A stretch of DNA of 8,551 nucleotides from Flavobacteriales bacterium (GCA_003499525.1 DNTB01000050.1:1-8551); one strand, 5' to 3'; shown: positions 1 through 6,564, counted from the first letter of the stretch. Made by a program: numbers and translations. Notes: generated from the sequence alone by a model not told the origin.

Positions 1-172
1 TCTTTAGAGATGATTCGCAACTGTTAAAACGTTTGCCAACACTACCTAAAGTTGTGAATGGCTTTCAAACTTTTATCTTTAGAGATGATTCGCAACTTGG
101 TCCGGCGTTTCTTCTTCCTTTTCCACGTTGTGAATGGCTTTCAAACTTTTATCTTTAGAGATGATTCGCAAC
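1..172 (+). CRISPR. Type II-C CRISPR array, cas2-proximal end
   Basis: Two complete 46-nt repeats (51-96 and 127-172) are identical base for base, and 1-21 is the last 21 nt of a third copy cut by the window edge. The spacers are 22-50 (29 nt) and 97-126 (30 nt). The repeat begins GTTGTGAATGGC and ends GATTCGCAAC, so its ends form an inverted repeat (GTTGYGAAT/ATTCRCAAC). Length and ends fit Bacteroidota type II-C repeats. The tracrRNA anti-repeat at 6336-6355 is complementary to the first 20 nt of the repeat as written on the plus strand, so crRNAs are read on the plus strand, towards cas2. The array continues to the left, so total spacer number and leader cannot be seen. Spacer targets cannot be named without a search. 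Confidence 0.98.
75..82 (+). promoter_or_regulatory. Possible promoter -7 element inside each repeat
   Basis: Each repeat contains TATCTTTA (75-82, again at 150-157), which differs from the Bacteroidota -7 element TAnnTTTG only in the last base. The repeat's own start (TTGTG, 52-56) lies about where a -33 element would sit. Transcription would begin in the last 8-10 nt of the repeat, just before the spacer. In other type II-C systems (Neisseria, Campylobacter) crRNAs are known to start from promoters in the repeats. Here it is an inference from a weak motif. Confidence 0.3.
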
Positions 173-218
173 ATACCCGCCCCTAACAGGCTGATATGTT
201 GCGAATTACATCTCTTTT
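157..218 (+). repeat. Inverted half-repeat forming a terminal hairpin
   Basis: The last 16 nt of the final repeat (157-172) can pair with 198-215, which reads GTTGCGAAT, a TA bulge, then CATCTCT. The adjacent ATA/TAT (173-175 with 195-197) extends the stem to 19 bp around a 19-nt loop. The right arm is followed by TTTT (215-218). The right arm looks like a degenerate, inverted copy of the repeat's 3' half; AAAG plus an A-rich stretch at 221-232 may continue the resemblance. It could end pre-crRNA transcription, give a double-stranded processing site or mark the array boundary. It is not the functional anti-repeat, since it matches the repeat half far from the guide. Confidence 0.75.
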
Positions 219-243
219 CCAAAGAAAAAAAACAAGCACATTT

Positions 244-588
244 TTAGAACAGCTCCAATTGTTGCGGGGGCTTTTCCGTTTCTGTTTGCTTCGTACCTAT
301 AAAAATTTCCATCATGCCGAATTGCTTGTCCGTGATGCGCAGTATGCCCACATGTCCTTCCTTCGGCAACATGTTTTTTACTCTTCGAATATGGACTTCG
401 GCGTTTTCGCGGCTCGGACAAAAACGCAGATAAATTGAAAACTGAAACATCTGAAACCCATCGTCCTGTAGATTTTTGCGAAAACGGGCGGCAGCTTTTC
501 GTTCTTTTTTGGTTTCGGTAGGGAGGTCAAACAATACGAGAATCCACATACTGCGGTAGGCATTTAAGGACGACAATGAGGGGCTCAT
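244..588 (-). CDS. cas2: CRISPR-associated endonuclease Cas2
   Basis: Cas2 (114 aa) forms the central dimer of the Cas1-Cas2 integrase that inserts new spacers at the array. The ferredoxin-like beta1 strand is seen as MWILVLFDLPTET (residues 14-26), with the conserved metal-site aspartate D21. It is followed by KKERKAAARFRKNL (27-40), DGFQMFQFSIYLR (43-55), SRENAEVHIRRV (59-70) and GILRITDKQFGMMEIF (81-96). These blocks match type II-C Cas2 of Bacteroidota. The start at 588 is preferred over M14 because the LNAYRxMW segment just before the first strand is usual in this group. Its ATG overlaps the cas1 stop (ATGA at 585-588), which suggests translational coupling. The length is normal and the gene looks intact. 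It ends 26 bp from the array-terminal hairpin. Confidence 0.97.
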   Translation of the reverse strand: MSPSLSSLNAYRSMWILVLFDLPTETKKERKAAARFRKNLQDDGFQMFQFSIYLRFCPSRENAEVHIRRVKNMLPKEGHVGILRITDKQFGMMEIFIGTKQTETEKPPQQLELF

Positions 589-1484
589 AGGTCTACTTCA
601 GGGTAGAGCAGCTTCCGGCTCAGCCCGGCAAAACACTCAAAAAGGGAGTGGGTAGTTCGGCTCATGGCGTTCATCAGCGGACCTTTTTTTCCGCCCAATC
701 GAACGTCAATGGCCGGCAGTTGAAGCAAGTGCTGCTTTACAGCGGGGGTTAAATCCTCCAAATCAGCATCCGAGTCGACCAGCTCCAGCACCAATAAATC
801 TACCATTGGGCGGTACGGTTCCATCACGTCGTCGGCCAGTGCATAGGCATTGTATTTATTGGAATGAAAAATACCCAGTGTGGGCAACATTCCCGAGCTC
901 ACGAGTGCGCGAGCTGCCACCGCACGAAGTATGGCATAGCCGTAATTGAGTAAGGCATTGGGAGGATCCCCTTTTGCATTTCGTGTAAAGTCTTGAATTC
1001 CGGTGACTTTTGACCAGTAGTAGGCGGCAGCTCTCGATTCATGGTACCCGCTGTCGCCGCTGCCGACCTCCTTAGCCCAATGCGCCATGTTATCGGCAGC
1101 GATATTCCGGCTGCGCAGCACCGAGGCCTGGTTTTGGATTTTGGCCTTTACCGTTTGCTGCCAAAGGTTTTTTTTAAGCGGTACGCTCGCACTGATCTGA
1201 TGCCTAAAGCGTTCGCCCTGCTCCGAATGCCCTACCAGGGGCATCATCAATCCAATGGGCATGTGCCGCTGATCGCAATGGACGACCGCCGCCCCGTTCA
1301 TCAGGAGCTTTTCCATCAGGCGGTTGCTGATCGTAATTTGGGGGTCTTCGAGCACGAGGTATCCGATGTCTTCAATGGGTACCTGCCGCTCTGGAATATC
1401 CTCATCCGGATATCGTACGACAAGCTGTTCATTTTTGGTGCTGAGGTAGGCTGGGTTGCTGAAAAGTAAGGTGCGTTTGATCAT
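585..1484 (-). CDS. cas1: CRISPR-associated integrase Cas1 (type II)
   Basis: Cas1 (299 aa) is the metal-dependent integrase that, with Cas2, joins protospacers to the leader-end repeat. The N-terminal beta domain covers about residues 1-85, including EDIGYLVLEDPQITIS (38-53) and the turn into NGAAVVHCDQRHMPIGL (63-79). The alpha-helical domain holds the expected metal ligands: E149 in HESRAAAYYW, H207 in LGIFHSNKYNAYALADD, and E222 in VMEPYRP. NALLNYGYAILRAV (176-189) is the usual Cas1 helix. The length is normal for type II. It is the first gene of a two-gene unit with cas2. A candidate promoter lies about 100 bp upstream. Base composition is clearly richer in GC (55-58% in three 60-base samples) than neighbouring cas9 (30-38%). 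Confidence 0.98.
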   Translation of the reverse strand: MIKRTLLFSNPAYLSTKNEQLVVRYPDEDIPERQVPIEDIGYLVLEDPQITISNRLMEKLLMNGAAVVHCDQRHMPIGLMMPLVGHSEQGERFRHQISASVPLKKNLWQQTVKAKIQNQASVLRSRNIAADNMAHWAKEVGSGDSGYHESRAAAYYWSKVTGIQDFTRNAKGDPPNALLNYGYAILRAVAARALVSSGMLPTLGIFHSNKYNAYALADDVMEPYRPMVDLLVLELVDSDADLEDLTPAVKQHLLQLPAIDVRLGGKKGPLMNAMSRTTHSLFECFAGLSRKLLYPEVDL

Positions 1485-1589
1485 CGTGTAGTTTTTTCAG
1501 GTTTTAGGATTAGAATGGTAAGGCCCGCCACCGCGAAAAGAAAGGTGATATCCCGTAAGTTTGAAAGGCTTGTTTTGCAGCATCTTACC

Positions 1590-1620
1590 CTAAGTTAGGC
1601 CACAAATGGTCGTTTACAAA
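1590..1620 (-). promoter_or_regulatory. Candidate cas1-cas2 promoter
   Basis: Read on the minus strand, TTTG (1620-1617) is followed after exactly 19 nt by TAACTTAG (1597-1590). The Bacteroidota consensus is TTTG-N19-TAnnTTTG, so 11 of the 12 positions of the two boxes fit if the nn are free. A start near 1583 would give a leader of about 100 nt before the cas1 ATG. The site lies beyond the terminator at 1639-1674, so cas1-cas2 can be expressed apart from cas9. This is a motif match only. Confidence 0.4.
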
Positions 1621-1626
1621 GTGCAA

Positions 1627-1641
1627 TTTACATAGTGTAAA
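1627..1641. repeat. 15-bp perfect palindrome, possible operator
   Basis: TTTACA-TAG-TGTAAA is a perfect 6-bp inverted repeat with a 3-nt centre. It lies 7 bp upstream of the -33 box of the candidate cas1-cas2 promoter and touches the T-rich tail of the cas9 terminator. The size and symmetry suit binding by a dimeric regulator, but no regulator gene is present in the window. Confidence 0.35.
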
Positions 1642-1674
1642 ATGAAAACCGTGCAGAATAAAAAATCTGCGCGG
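1639..1674 (-). terminator. Rho-independent terminator after cas9
   Basis: On the minus strand CCGCGCAGA (1674-1666), an 8-nt loop and TCTGCACGG (1657-1649) form a 9-bp stem with one G-U or A-C type position, followed at once by TTTTCATTTT (1648-1639). It lies about 245 nt past the cas9 stop and before cas1. It would end the cas9 transcript and split the cas genes into two units. The T tract is interrupted by CA, so read-through is possible. Confidence 0.6.
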
Positions 1675-1918
1675 TAGCCGATGGTCCACTTTCAATTTCG
1701 GACCGTACTGTCCAACTGATCACAAGGACGGCGACGGCTTAACTCAGTTCAATCGGGCCTCTTCAAGCTTTATCGAAAGGTCAGTGGCCTTATAGCGATG
1801 CCGTTGCCGGATCAACCAACCCACAACAGTTCGCTTTTAGCGCGGAGGCATACCGGATGGATAGAGAGTGAGGCGCGTTTGATCTTCAGTGGAACGAGAT
1901 AGAAAACTTTATGGATTG
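1675..1918. other. Cas1-cas9 spacer with possible decayed coding trace
   Basis: No intact gene is visible between cas9 and the terminator. On the plus strand one reading frame is open from 1688 to a TAG at 1793-1795 (includes TDHKDGDGLTQFN). It continues in sense-like composition in another frame from 1791 (YSDAVAGSTNPQQFAFSAEA) to a TGA at 1869-1871, and then beyond it into the cas9 end. No start codon or ribosome site is seen. This could be a broken gene fragment or chance open frame. The DxKDGDGL pattern is weakly like a calcium-binding loop, which is not enough to name a family. Short inverted GGTCC/GGACC arms occur at 1683-1687 and 1700-1704. Confidence 0.25.
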
Positions 1919-4900
1919 TTATCGCTGAATAAGGATTATACGGCCTAGGCGATCTACCTTCAGTTTCCAACAGCGATCTTTGATCATTATCCCATAAATA
2001 TCCTTCTCCATTTTATTCAAGACAGAAAACTCAAGTTTGTTTTGAATTGAGATCGCAATATCATTTCGAACAAAGAAACACTGTCTACCGCTACTGCTCA
2101 TTGTTTTATATACCCTCATTATCTGCAGAGGAGTTAGTTTATTAGTATCAACGATCCCTGGGTTTTCAATTTCTTCATCGGTTGGAACATAGACCAAATC
2201 GTTGGGTGAGAGGGTAAAAAGTAGCTTTCCTTTTTCCGGGTTGGGTGGCACCTGAGTCCGTTCGTTTTTGGGAAGGTGTGCCACTTGTTTTTGGTGTTCA
2301 ATGACTACATTGAGCGGAATGGTTTCGTACTCTCTCTTTTTCTTTTTATCATTCCAGTACACTGCAAAGAACAAGTTGGTTCCTTTTGCGGCTTCAACGT
2401 ATTTATTGTTCTTTGGACTTTTTTCATTTTCGGAGACAGGAAACTTGCTTCCGATTTCATACATGGGTACCTTAAAGATTGGCGAGTGAGGTTTTCCGTT
2501 ATTCAAAGCGGTCATGTTTTTGTTCAATTCTTCGATACCATTTGGGCTAAACGCAGCTTCAAAATCGGGTAGTCCTTTTTCATCTTTATAATTTTTAAGA
2601 TGATTGGGTAGAATCACCTCTCTGATTTGTTTATCGACAATTTTATCGATGTGCTTTTGATTTGTGATGGTGGTTAATGCCGATCGCGTTGCTGTAGCTA
2701 CTTTACCCTTGGGCACATCCATGTCTATCTTTCCTGAAACCGTATCCTTATGTAACGGCTTACGTATGGCCCAGTTGTCCCCTTTTGTCTGGGAGACAAG
2801 CTTCTTTTTTTTGACACCATGTTCTTCTACCCATTTCCATGTTTTGTTATTTGTTTTATTAATAACTCTCAAATTCTGTTTAAAGCTTACAACGGTTTTA
2901 TCTAAAGCTCCTTTAGCCTCTATTGGAAAATCCTTCCAGGGTTTTTTAAAGGCTTGTGCCACCTTCCTTTTTTTACCATTGACATATATTTCTTCTGATT
3001 CTCGCAACTTTGAAACCAGCGAATAATTATTCCTTTCGGTATTAAGGGAGGTTATGTAGTTGATGTGGTCTTTTGTACAACAAGCGATCACTAATGCATC
3101 CAGTGCATGATGCCGATGGTCGATCCGTTTTTTATTGAACCCTCTTTCAATTGACTCAGGGACCTGACATCGAAAAGAATTTATTTTTTTATCCCAATAT
3201 CCGTAATCTGTAGTCTCGGTCAATTCGTTTAATCGTTGAAATCTTGGAGCTACCAGCTCATTCCATTTGTCGTTTAACCCCCAATCGTTTTTGAGTGTAG
3301 AGGTAATGGCTCCAGAAACAGTTATCAGGTTTTTTGGAGCAGCCTCCTGTTCATCTTCTTGCCGAATCAGGTTGCCTAGTAGACTCTTAACGAACTTACT
3401 GATGTATCTGCTGTCGTTCAATTGACGTTCAATAAATCCTTCCGGCACTTCTTCACTAAGCAAATAGGTCAATTTCTTTCTATTCTTTCTAAAATACCTC
3501 TTGCAGTGCTGTTCATACTCATCGAGTGTGAAGAGCTTCACAGTTTTTTGCTTAGTTGAAAGTTCAGGAACCAGACTTCCACCCATATTTTTGATGAATT
3601 CATATCCGGTTTGATTGTCTTTGTAAGGATTAGGATTAATGATGCTTTCGCAAATCACTTTATTGTTTAGTGAATCATCAAAATACCTCGATTGAGGAAT
3701 AATATGCTCTATTTGATAGTTCTTACTAAATAAGTCACTGAGTGCAATAGGTTCTCCTGTATAAGGGGAAACATAACCCTGTTCCAGCCAAAGTTTATAG
3801 CGTTGGATTTCTCTTTTTGAGGGAGAAACCGTCTTTCTGATCTTGTCTATTTCTTCAAGTTTTATTTTACTGTATTCTTCCGGTGAATTTGAATATACTC
3901 CCTCTTCATAGATTTTGAGGATCTCCTGATGACTCGGTGAATACGACTTAACATTTTCTATTCCATCATGGATGAGTTCTTCGAGAATAGATTTGATTCT
4001 TTGATTCGTAGTTTCATTTTCCGCGTTCTTTTTTGAAATCCTCTCTCTAATTTGTTTAGGGTTCTTCATTGATCGACCTAATTCAAGATGTATTTCGTCA
4101 AAGTACCCCTCAGCCCCGTTACCGAAATGAACCCATATGTCACGAACTACACGGAGTGTTTCCATAACGATCTGTTCTACAATGGGATTTTTCAAACTAT
4201 GTTGCTTGAATTGCATTAGATACTCATCTAAATCGCTAGGTTTTTTCCACCTTGATATCGTTTTCACTTCAGAATGCCGATCGTATACAATGTAGCTTGC
4301 GAGCCATGTCGGCAAACCTCTAAAAGAATCTATGCTCTTAAAGTGGAAAAAATTCTCCCTTACGCGATCCCGAATTGTCGGGTCGTATTCTCCTGAAAGG
4401 ACTTTGTGAATTCTTTCAAGAGTTGTGCTTTTAATCTTATGTTCATCCCAGTACTTTCCCATTCGCATTAAGGGTAGCAGTTTTCTCAATGCTTTGTTGG
4501 AATAGGCACCATATTCATTGCTAAATGGAGGTATTTTGATAAATGCCTCGACAAATGATTCCTTGTTAATGCCATATCTATCCGCAAATTTTCCAAGGGC
4601 TTTCATGTATTCATTTTTATCTTTAACCGAATAGATTATATGCCATAAATGAGTCTCAATATCGGGGGTCAAGAAATCATTTGGGCGGATTCCTTTGACA
4701 TTTTTTAGTCGTCCCAAGAACAGTGCTTTAGTTTCATTCATGGGGTATTTTTTATCTTCTGGATAATTCCACCTGAGCTCAGGGTGTTCCTTTGTTTGCC
4801 TGGGAATCAGTTTTTTATCGCTGAAATATTTTAAAACCTGATGTTGCTCAACTTCCTTTAGCTCGTTTAAAAAATCGAACAGCGCAACCCAAGCATTTTC

Positions 4901-6307
4901 ATCAGGTAATAGTTTTGTCGTTATATCCTTATTTAAAACAGTTTTGCCCTGTTCAAACCCCTCTTTTTCATAGATTTTAAGATTGCTCAAGAATTGCCAG
5001 AGCCTGAACTCCTGAAACAAAGGGTGTGATTTTGGGATGCCTTTCAACGGAGCCTCCTTTTTCTCTTTCGTATCCTTGTCTATATAATACCTTGTTTCAT
5101 ATTGACAATTTCCTATGGTAGATTTTTTACTTTTCAGTGGTCGCTGGTAAAAAATAATATCTTCTATAAAAAGATATTTGAAAAATTCATCCTTGTCTTG
5201 AACATTTTTTTGGTGTCCTATATTCTCAGGATATAGCTCATTGATACATCTTTTGTACAATTCTTTATCTCTCAGCTCCGGGTGAAACTCGGTTTGTTTT
5301 TCAAGAATTGCCTCTAATTCAGCTTTATAGTACTTTCGTTCAATAGTCTTTATGAGCTTTCCTCTTATTTTTTGATTTCTGTTTTTTAGCAGTGCTTCAT
5401 AGATGTACTGTCCAATATGTTTTCCCGATTGCTCAATATCTTTTTCTGTTTTTGCTTTAATAGCTGTCCAGTCATCTTCGGAATCGACTTCTTTATAAGT
5501 TCTTTTTATTTCTCCGTTTTTTAAGGATGAAGTTGTTACTATAAACTCCTTAACCTTTCCCTGCCATTCAGTGACCTTAACAATTGATTTGTCATATTCC
5601 CAGTCATTCTCGAAGATTACTTTGTAAAGTTTAGCCCCGGTACTTGTTATAATGTCACCGGTTTCAATGATTTCTTTGACTTGAAGTATCTCAAAGGTTT
5701 TTTTCTTTCCATCATTATGGTTTTCTACTTCTTCCTCACCTCTCAGTTGATAATAGCCCCTTTTTTGATTGAAGTTTAATATTATCCAAGCGAGTTCATT
5801 TTTTGATATTTTCTCATAAAGGGCTTTTTTTCTTAAAAAGTAAATGGTCCAGTCAAAAGGAATATTTTCATTTACGCCATTTAATCTAAATTCAGAAAGC
5901 ATCTCTTTATAAGATTCCATAAATAGAAATTCATAACGATCCTTTTCATTCCTCTTGTAGTTTAGTTTTGTTTCTTTTCCGGGTTTGAACTGACCGGGAT
6001 GTTGCTCAAAGTCAATATCATTCTTATAATGTTCCGGAAGAAAACCCATTATGTTTAGTACTCGGTGTATTCTTTCTCTTCTCAAGGTATTTCGTTGATA
6101 TAAACGCCTAACTCCTCTAAACTTTGTTCTATCCGCAGTTTGTGAATGAGATTGACCGGCGTCAAAATTTCCAAGCACACCTTGATCCATGGGAATTATG
6201 CGACTTCCGAGTCCAATTATTTCTCCATGTTTTTGATTGAAGTCAAGGTTTATTAATGCCCATCCAATCGAGTTAGTTCCTAAATCCAGTCCAAGTATTC
6301 GTTTCAT
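1919..6307 (-). CDS. cas9: CRISPR-associated endonuclease Cas9 (type II-C)
   Basis: Cas9 (1462 aa) is the crRNA:tracrRNA-guided nuclease that cuts both strands of target DNA. Domains in order: RuvC-I with ILGLDLGTNSIGWALI (4-19, D8); arginine-rich bridge helix (about 65-91, RRLYQRNTLRRERIHR); a long recognition lobe (about 92-730); RuvC-II with EIHLELGRSMK (738-748, E742); HNH with QIEHIIPQSRYFDDSLNNKV (865-884, H868, with N891 placed as the second catalytic residue); RuvC-III with RIDHRHHALDAL (1061-1072, H1067 and D1070); then WED and PAM-interacting regions to the C terminus. All catalytic residues are present and the frame is unbroken. The size is that of the large Bacteroidota II-C branch. 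The start at 6307 places D8 normally; upstream is A-rich without a Shine-Dalgarno sequence. No csn2 or cas4 accompanies it. GC is much lower than in cas1-cas2. Confidence 0.99.
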   Translation of the reverse strand: MKRILGLDLGTNSIGWALINLDFNQKHGEIIGLGSRIIPMDQGVLGNFDAGQSHSQTADRTKFRGVRRLYQRNTLRRERIHRVLNIMGFLPEHYKNDIDFEQHPGQFKPGKETKLNYKRNEKDRYEFLFMESYKEMLSEFRLNGVNENIPFDWTIYFLRKKALYEKISKNELAWIILNFNQKRGYYQLRGEEEVENHNDGKKKTFEILQVKEIIETGDIITSTGAKLYKVIFENDWEYDKSIVKVTEWQGKVKEFIVTTSSLKNGEIKRTYKEVDSEDDWTAIKAKTEKDIEQSGKHIGQYIYEALLKNRNQKIRGKLIKTIERKYYKAELEAILEKQTEFHPELRDKELYKRCINELYPENIGHQKNVQDKDEFFKYLFIEDIIFYQRPLKSKKSTIGNCQYETRYYIDKDTKEKKEAPLKGIPKSHPLFQEFRLWQFLSNLKIYEKEGFEQGKTVLNKDITTKLLPDENAWVALFDFLNELKEVEQHQVLKYFSDKKLIPRQTKEHPELRWNYPEDKKYPMNETKALFLGRLKNVKGIRPNDFLTPDIETHLWHIIYSVKDKNEYMKALGKFADRYGINKESFVEAFIKIPPFSNEYGAYSNKALRKLLPLMRMGKYWDEHKIKSTTLERIHKVLSGEYDPTIRDRVRENFFHFKSIDSFRGLPTWLASYIVYDRHSEVKTISRWKKPSDLDEYLMQFKQHSLKNPIVEQIVMETLRVVRDIWVHFGNGAEGYFDEIHLELGRSMKNPKQIRERISKKNAENETTNQRIKSILEELIHDGIENVKSYSPSHQEILKIYEEGVYSNSPEEYSKIKLEEIDKIRKTVSPSKREIQRYKLWLEQGYVSPYTGEPIALSDLFSKNYQIEHIIPQSRYFDDSLNNKVICESIINPNPYKDNQTGYEFIKNMGGSLVPELSTKQKTVKLFTLDEYEQHCKRYFRKNRKKLTYLLSEEVPEGFIERQLNDSRYISKFVKSLLGNLIRQEDEQEAAPKNLITVSGAITSTLKNDWGLNDKWNELVAPRFQRLNELTETTDYGYWDKKINSFRCQVPESIERGFNKKRIDHRHHALDALVIACCTKDHINYITSLNTERNNYSLVSKLRESEEIYVNGKKRKVAQAFKKPWKDFPIEAKGALDKTVVSFKQNLRVINKTNNKTWKWVEEHGVKKKKLVSQTKGDNWAIRKPLHKDTVSGKIDMDVPKGKVATATRSALTTITNQKHIDKIVDKQIREVILPNHLKNYKDEKGLPDFEAAFSPNGIEELNKNMTALNNGKPHSPIFKVPMYEIGSKFPVSENEKSPKNNKYVEAAKGTNLFFAVYWNDKKKKREYETIPLNVVIEHQKQVAHLPKNERTQVPPNPEKGKLLFTLSPNDLVYVPTDEEIENPGIVDTNKLTPLQIMRVYKTMSSSGRQCFFVRNDIAISIQNKLEFSVLNKMEKDIYGIMIKDRCWKLKVDRLGRIILIQR

Positions 6308-6330
6308 TTTCTATTTAATTTGTACTTTTG
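6298..6330 (+). promoter_or_regulatory. Candidate tracrRNA promoter
   Basis: TACTTTTG (6323-6330) is a full match to the Bacteroidota -7 element TAnnTTTG. A weak -33 element, TTCG (6298-6301), lies 21 nt upstream and sits across the cas9 start codon region. The predicted start, about 5-8 nt downstream, coincides with the first base of the anti-repeat at 6336, which strengthens the call. Confidence 0.6.
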
Positions 6331-6335
6331 AATCA

Positions 6336-6418
6336 GTTTGAAAACCATTCACAATAAGGATTATTCCGTTGTGAAAACATTTGGGTCGCCTCTTGTCCAT
6401 AATCAGGAGGCTTTTTTT
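6336..6418 (+). ncRNA. tracrRNA
   Basis: This trans-activating RNA pairs with the crRNA repeat and anchors it in Cas9. Anti-repeat 6336-6355 (GTTTGAAAACCATTCACAAT) pairs with repeat positions 1-20 in 18 Watson-Crick pairs, one G-U (end) and one C-A mismatch (repeat C12 with A6344). Next comes AATAAGGATTATTCCGTT (6353-6370), which carries the AATAAGG...TCCGTT nexus pattern also known from the Streptococcus pyogenes tracrRNA. The 3' end is an 8-bp terminator hairpin with seven T. The predicted RNA is about 83 nt. It is encoded upstream of cas9 on the opposite strand, so it is antisense to any cas9 leader that starts right of 6418. The 5' end is set by a promoter motif only. GTTGTGAA (6368-6375) repeats the first 8 nt of the CRISPR repeat. 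Confidence 0.93.
6388..6418 (+). terminator. Rho-independent terminator of tracrRNA
   Basis: GCCTCTTG (6388-6395) pairs with CAGGAGGC (6404-6411) in 8 bp, including one G-U, around an 8-nt loop. Seven T (6412-6418) follow directly. It forms the 3' hairpin of the tracrRNA. Confidence 0.9.
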
Positions 6419-6470
6419 ATGCTGCTTTGTGATGTCGTTTCGGTGTCCGGTTGTGGTCATGAGAAAGGGT

Positions 6471-6501
6471 TAAAATTATAAACATCTGACAAATTTTCGA
6501 A
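6471..6501 (-). promoter_or_regulatory. Weak candidate cas9 promoter
   Basis: On the minus strand TTCG (6501-6498), 19 nt, then TAATTTTA (6478-6471) resemble the TTTG/TAnnTTTG pair, with one mismatch in each box. A start near 6464 would give a cas9 leader of about 155 nt that runs antisense through the whole tracrRNA. No better match was seen closer to the cas9 ATG. Confidence 0.25.
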
Positions 6502-6538
6502 AACGGGATGTAACCTATTTACATTGGCTCCGTCCGCT

Positions 6539-6546
6539 TACTTTAG
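6539..6546 (+). promoter_or_regulatory. Weak -7 element before the monooxygenase gene
   Basis: TACTTTAG differs from TAnnTTTG at one base and lies 18 bp before the ATG at 6565. A clear -33 TTTG is missing (TTTA at 6518-6521, spacing 17). The leader would be only about 13 nt. Confidence 0.3.
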
Positions 6547-6564
6547 CACGCTTAAAACTGTAGT

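Noticed and set aside
198..232. Inverted half-repeat considered as the functional anti-repeat
   Set aside because: It matches the 3' half of the repeat, away from the guide junction, and lacks the nexus; the tracrRNA upstream of cas9 fits far better.
225..232. Run of eight A (T on the minus strand) considered as the cas2 terminator
   Set aside because: No stem precedes it on the minus strand between the cas2 stop and the T run.
196..438. Plus-strand open frame of 80 codons beside the array
   Set aside because: It lies across the hairpin and antisense to cas2, has no family features, and its composition follows the complement of cas2.
1041..1469. Plus-strand open frame of 142 codons
   Set aside because: It is fully antisense to cas1, which has all its catalytic residues; the open frame reflects the GC-rich complement.
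1559..1568. GTTTGAAAGG resembling the start of the anti-repeat, considered as a second tracrRNA
   Set aside because: Only 9 nt match; no nexus motif and no terminator follow, while 6336-6418 has all of these.
2268..3026. Several plus-strand open frames with hydrophobic stretches
   Set aside because: They are antisense to the C-terminal part of cas9; runs of F and L come from complement of lysine-rich codons, not from membrane proteins.
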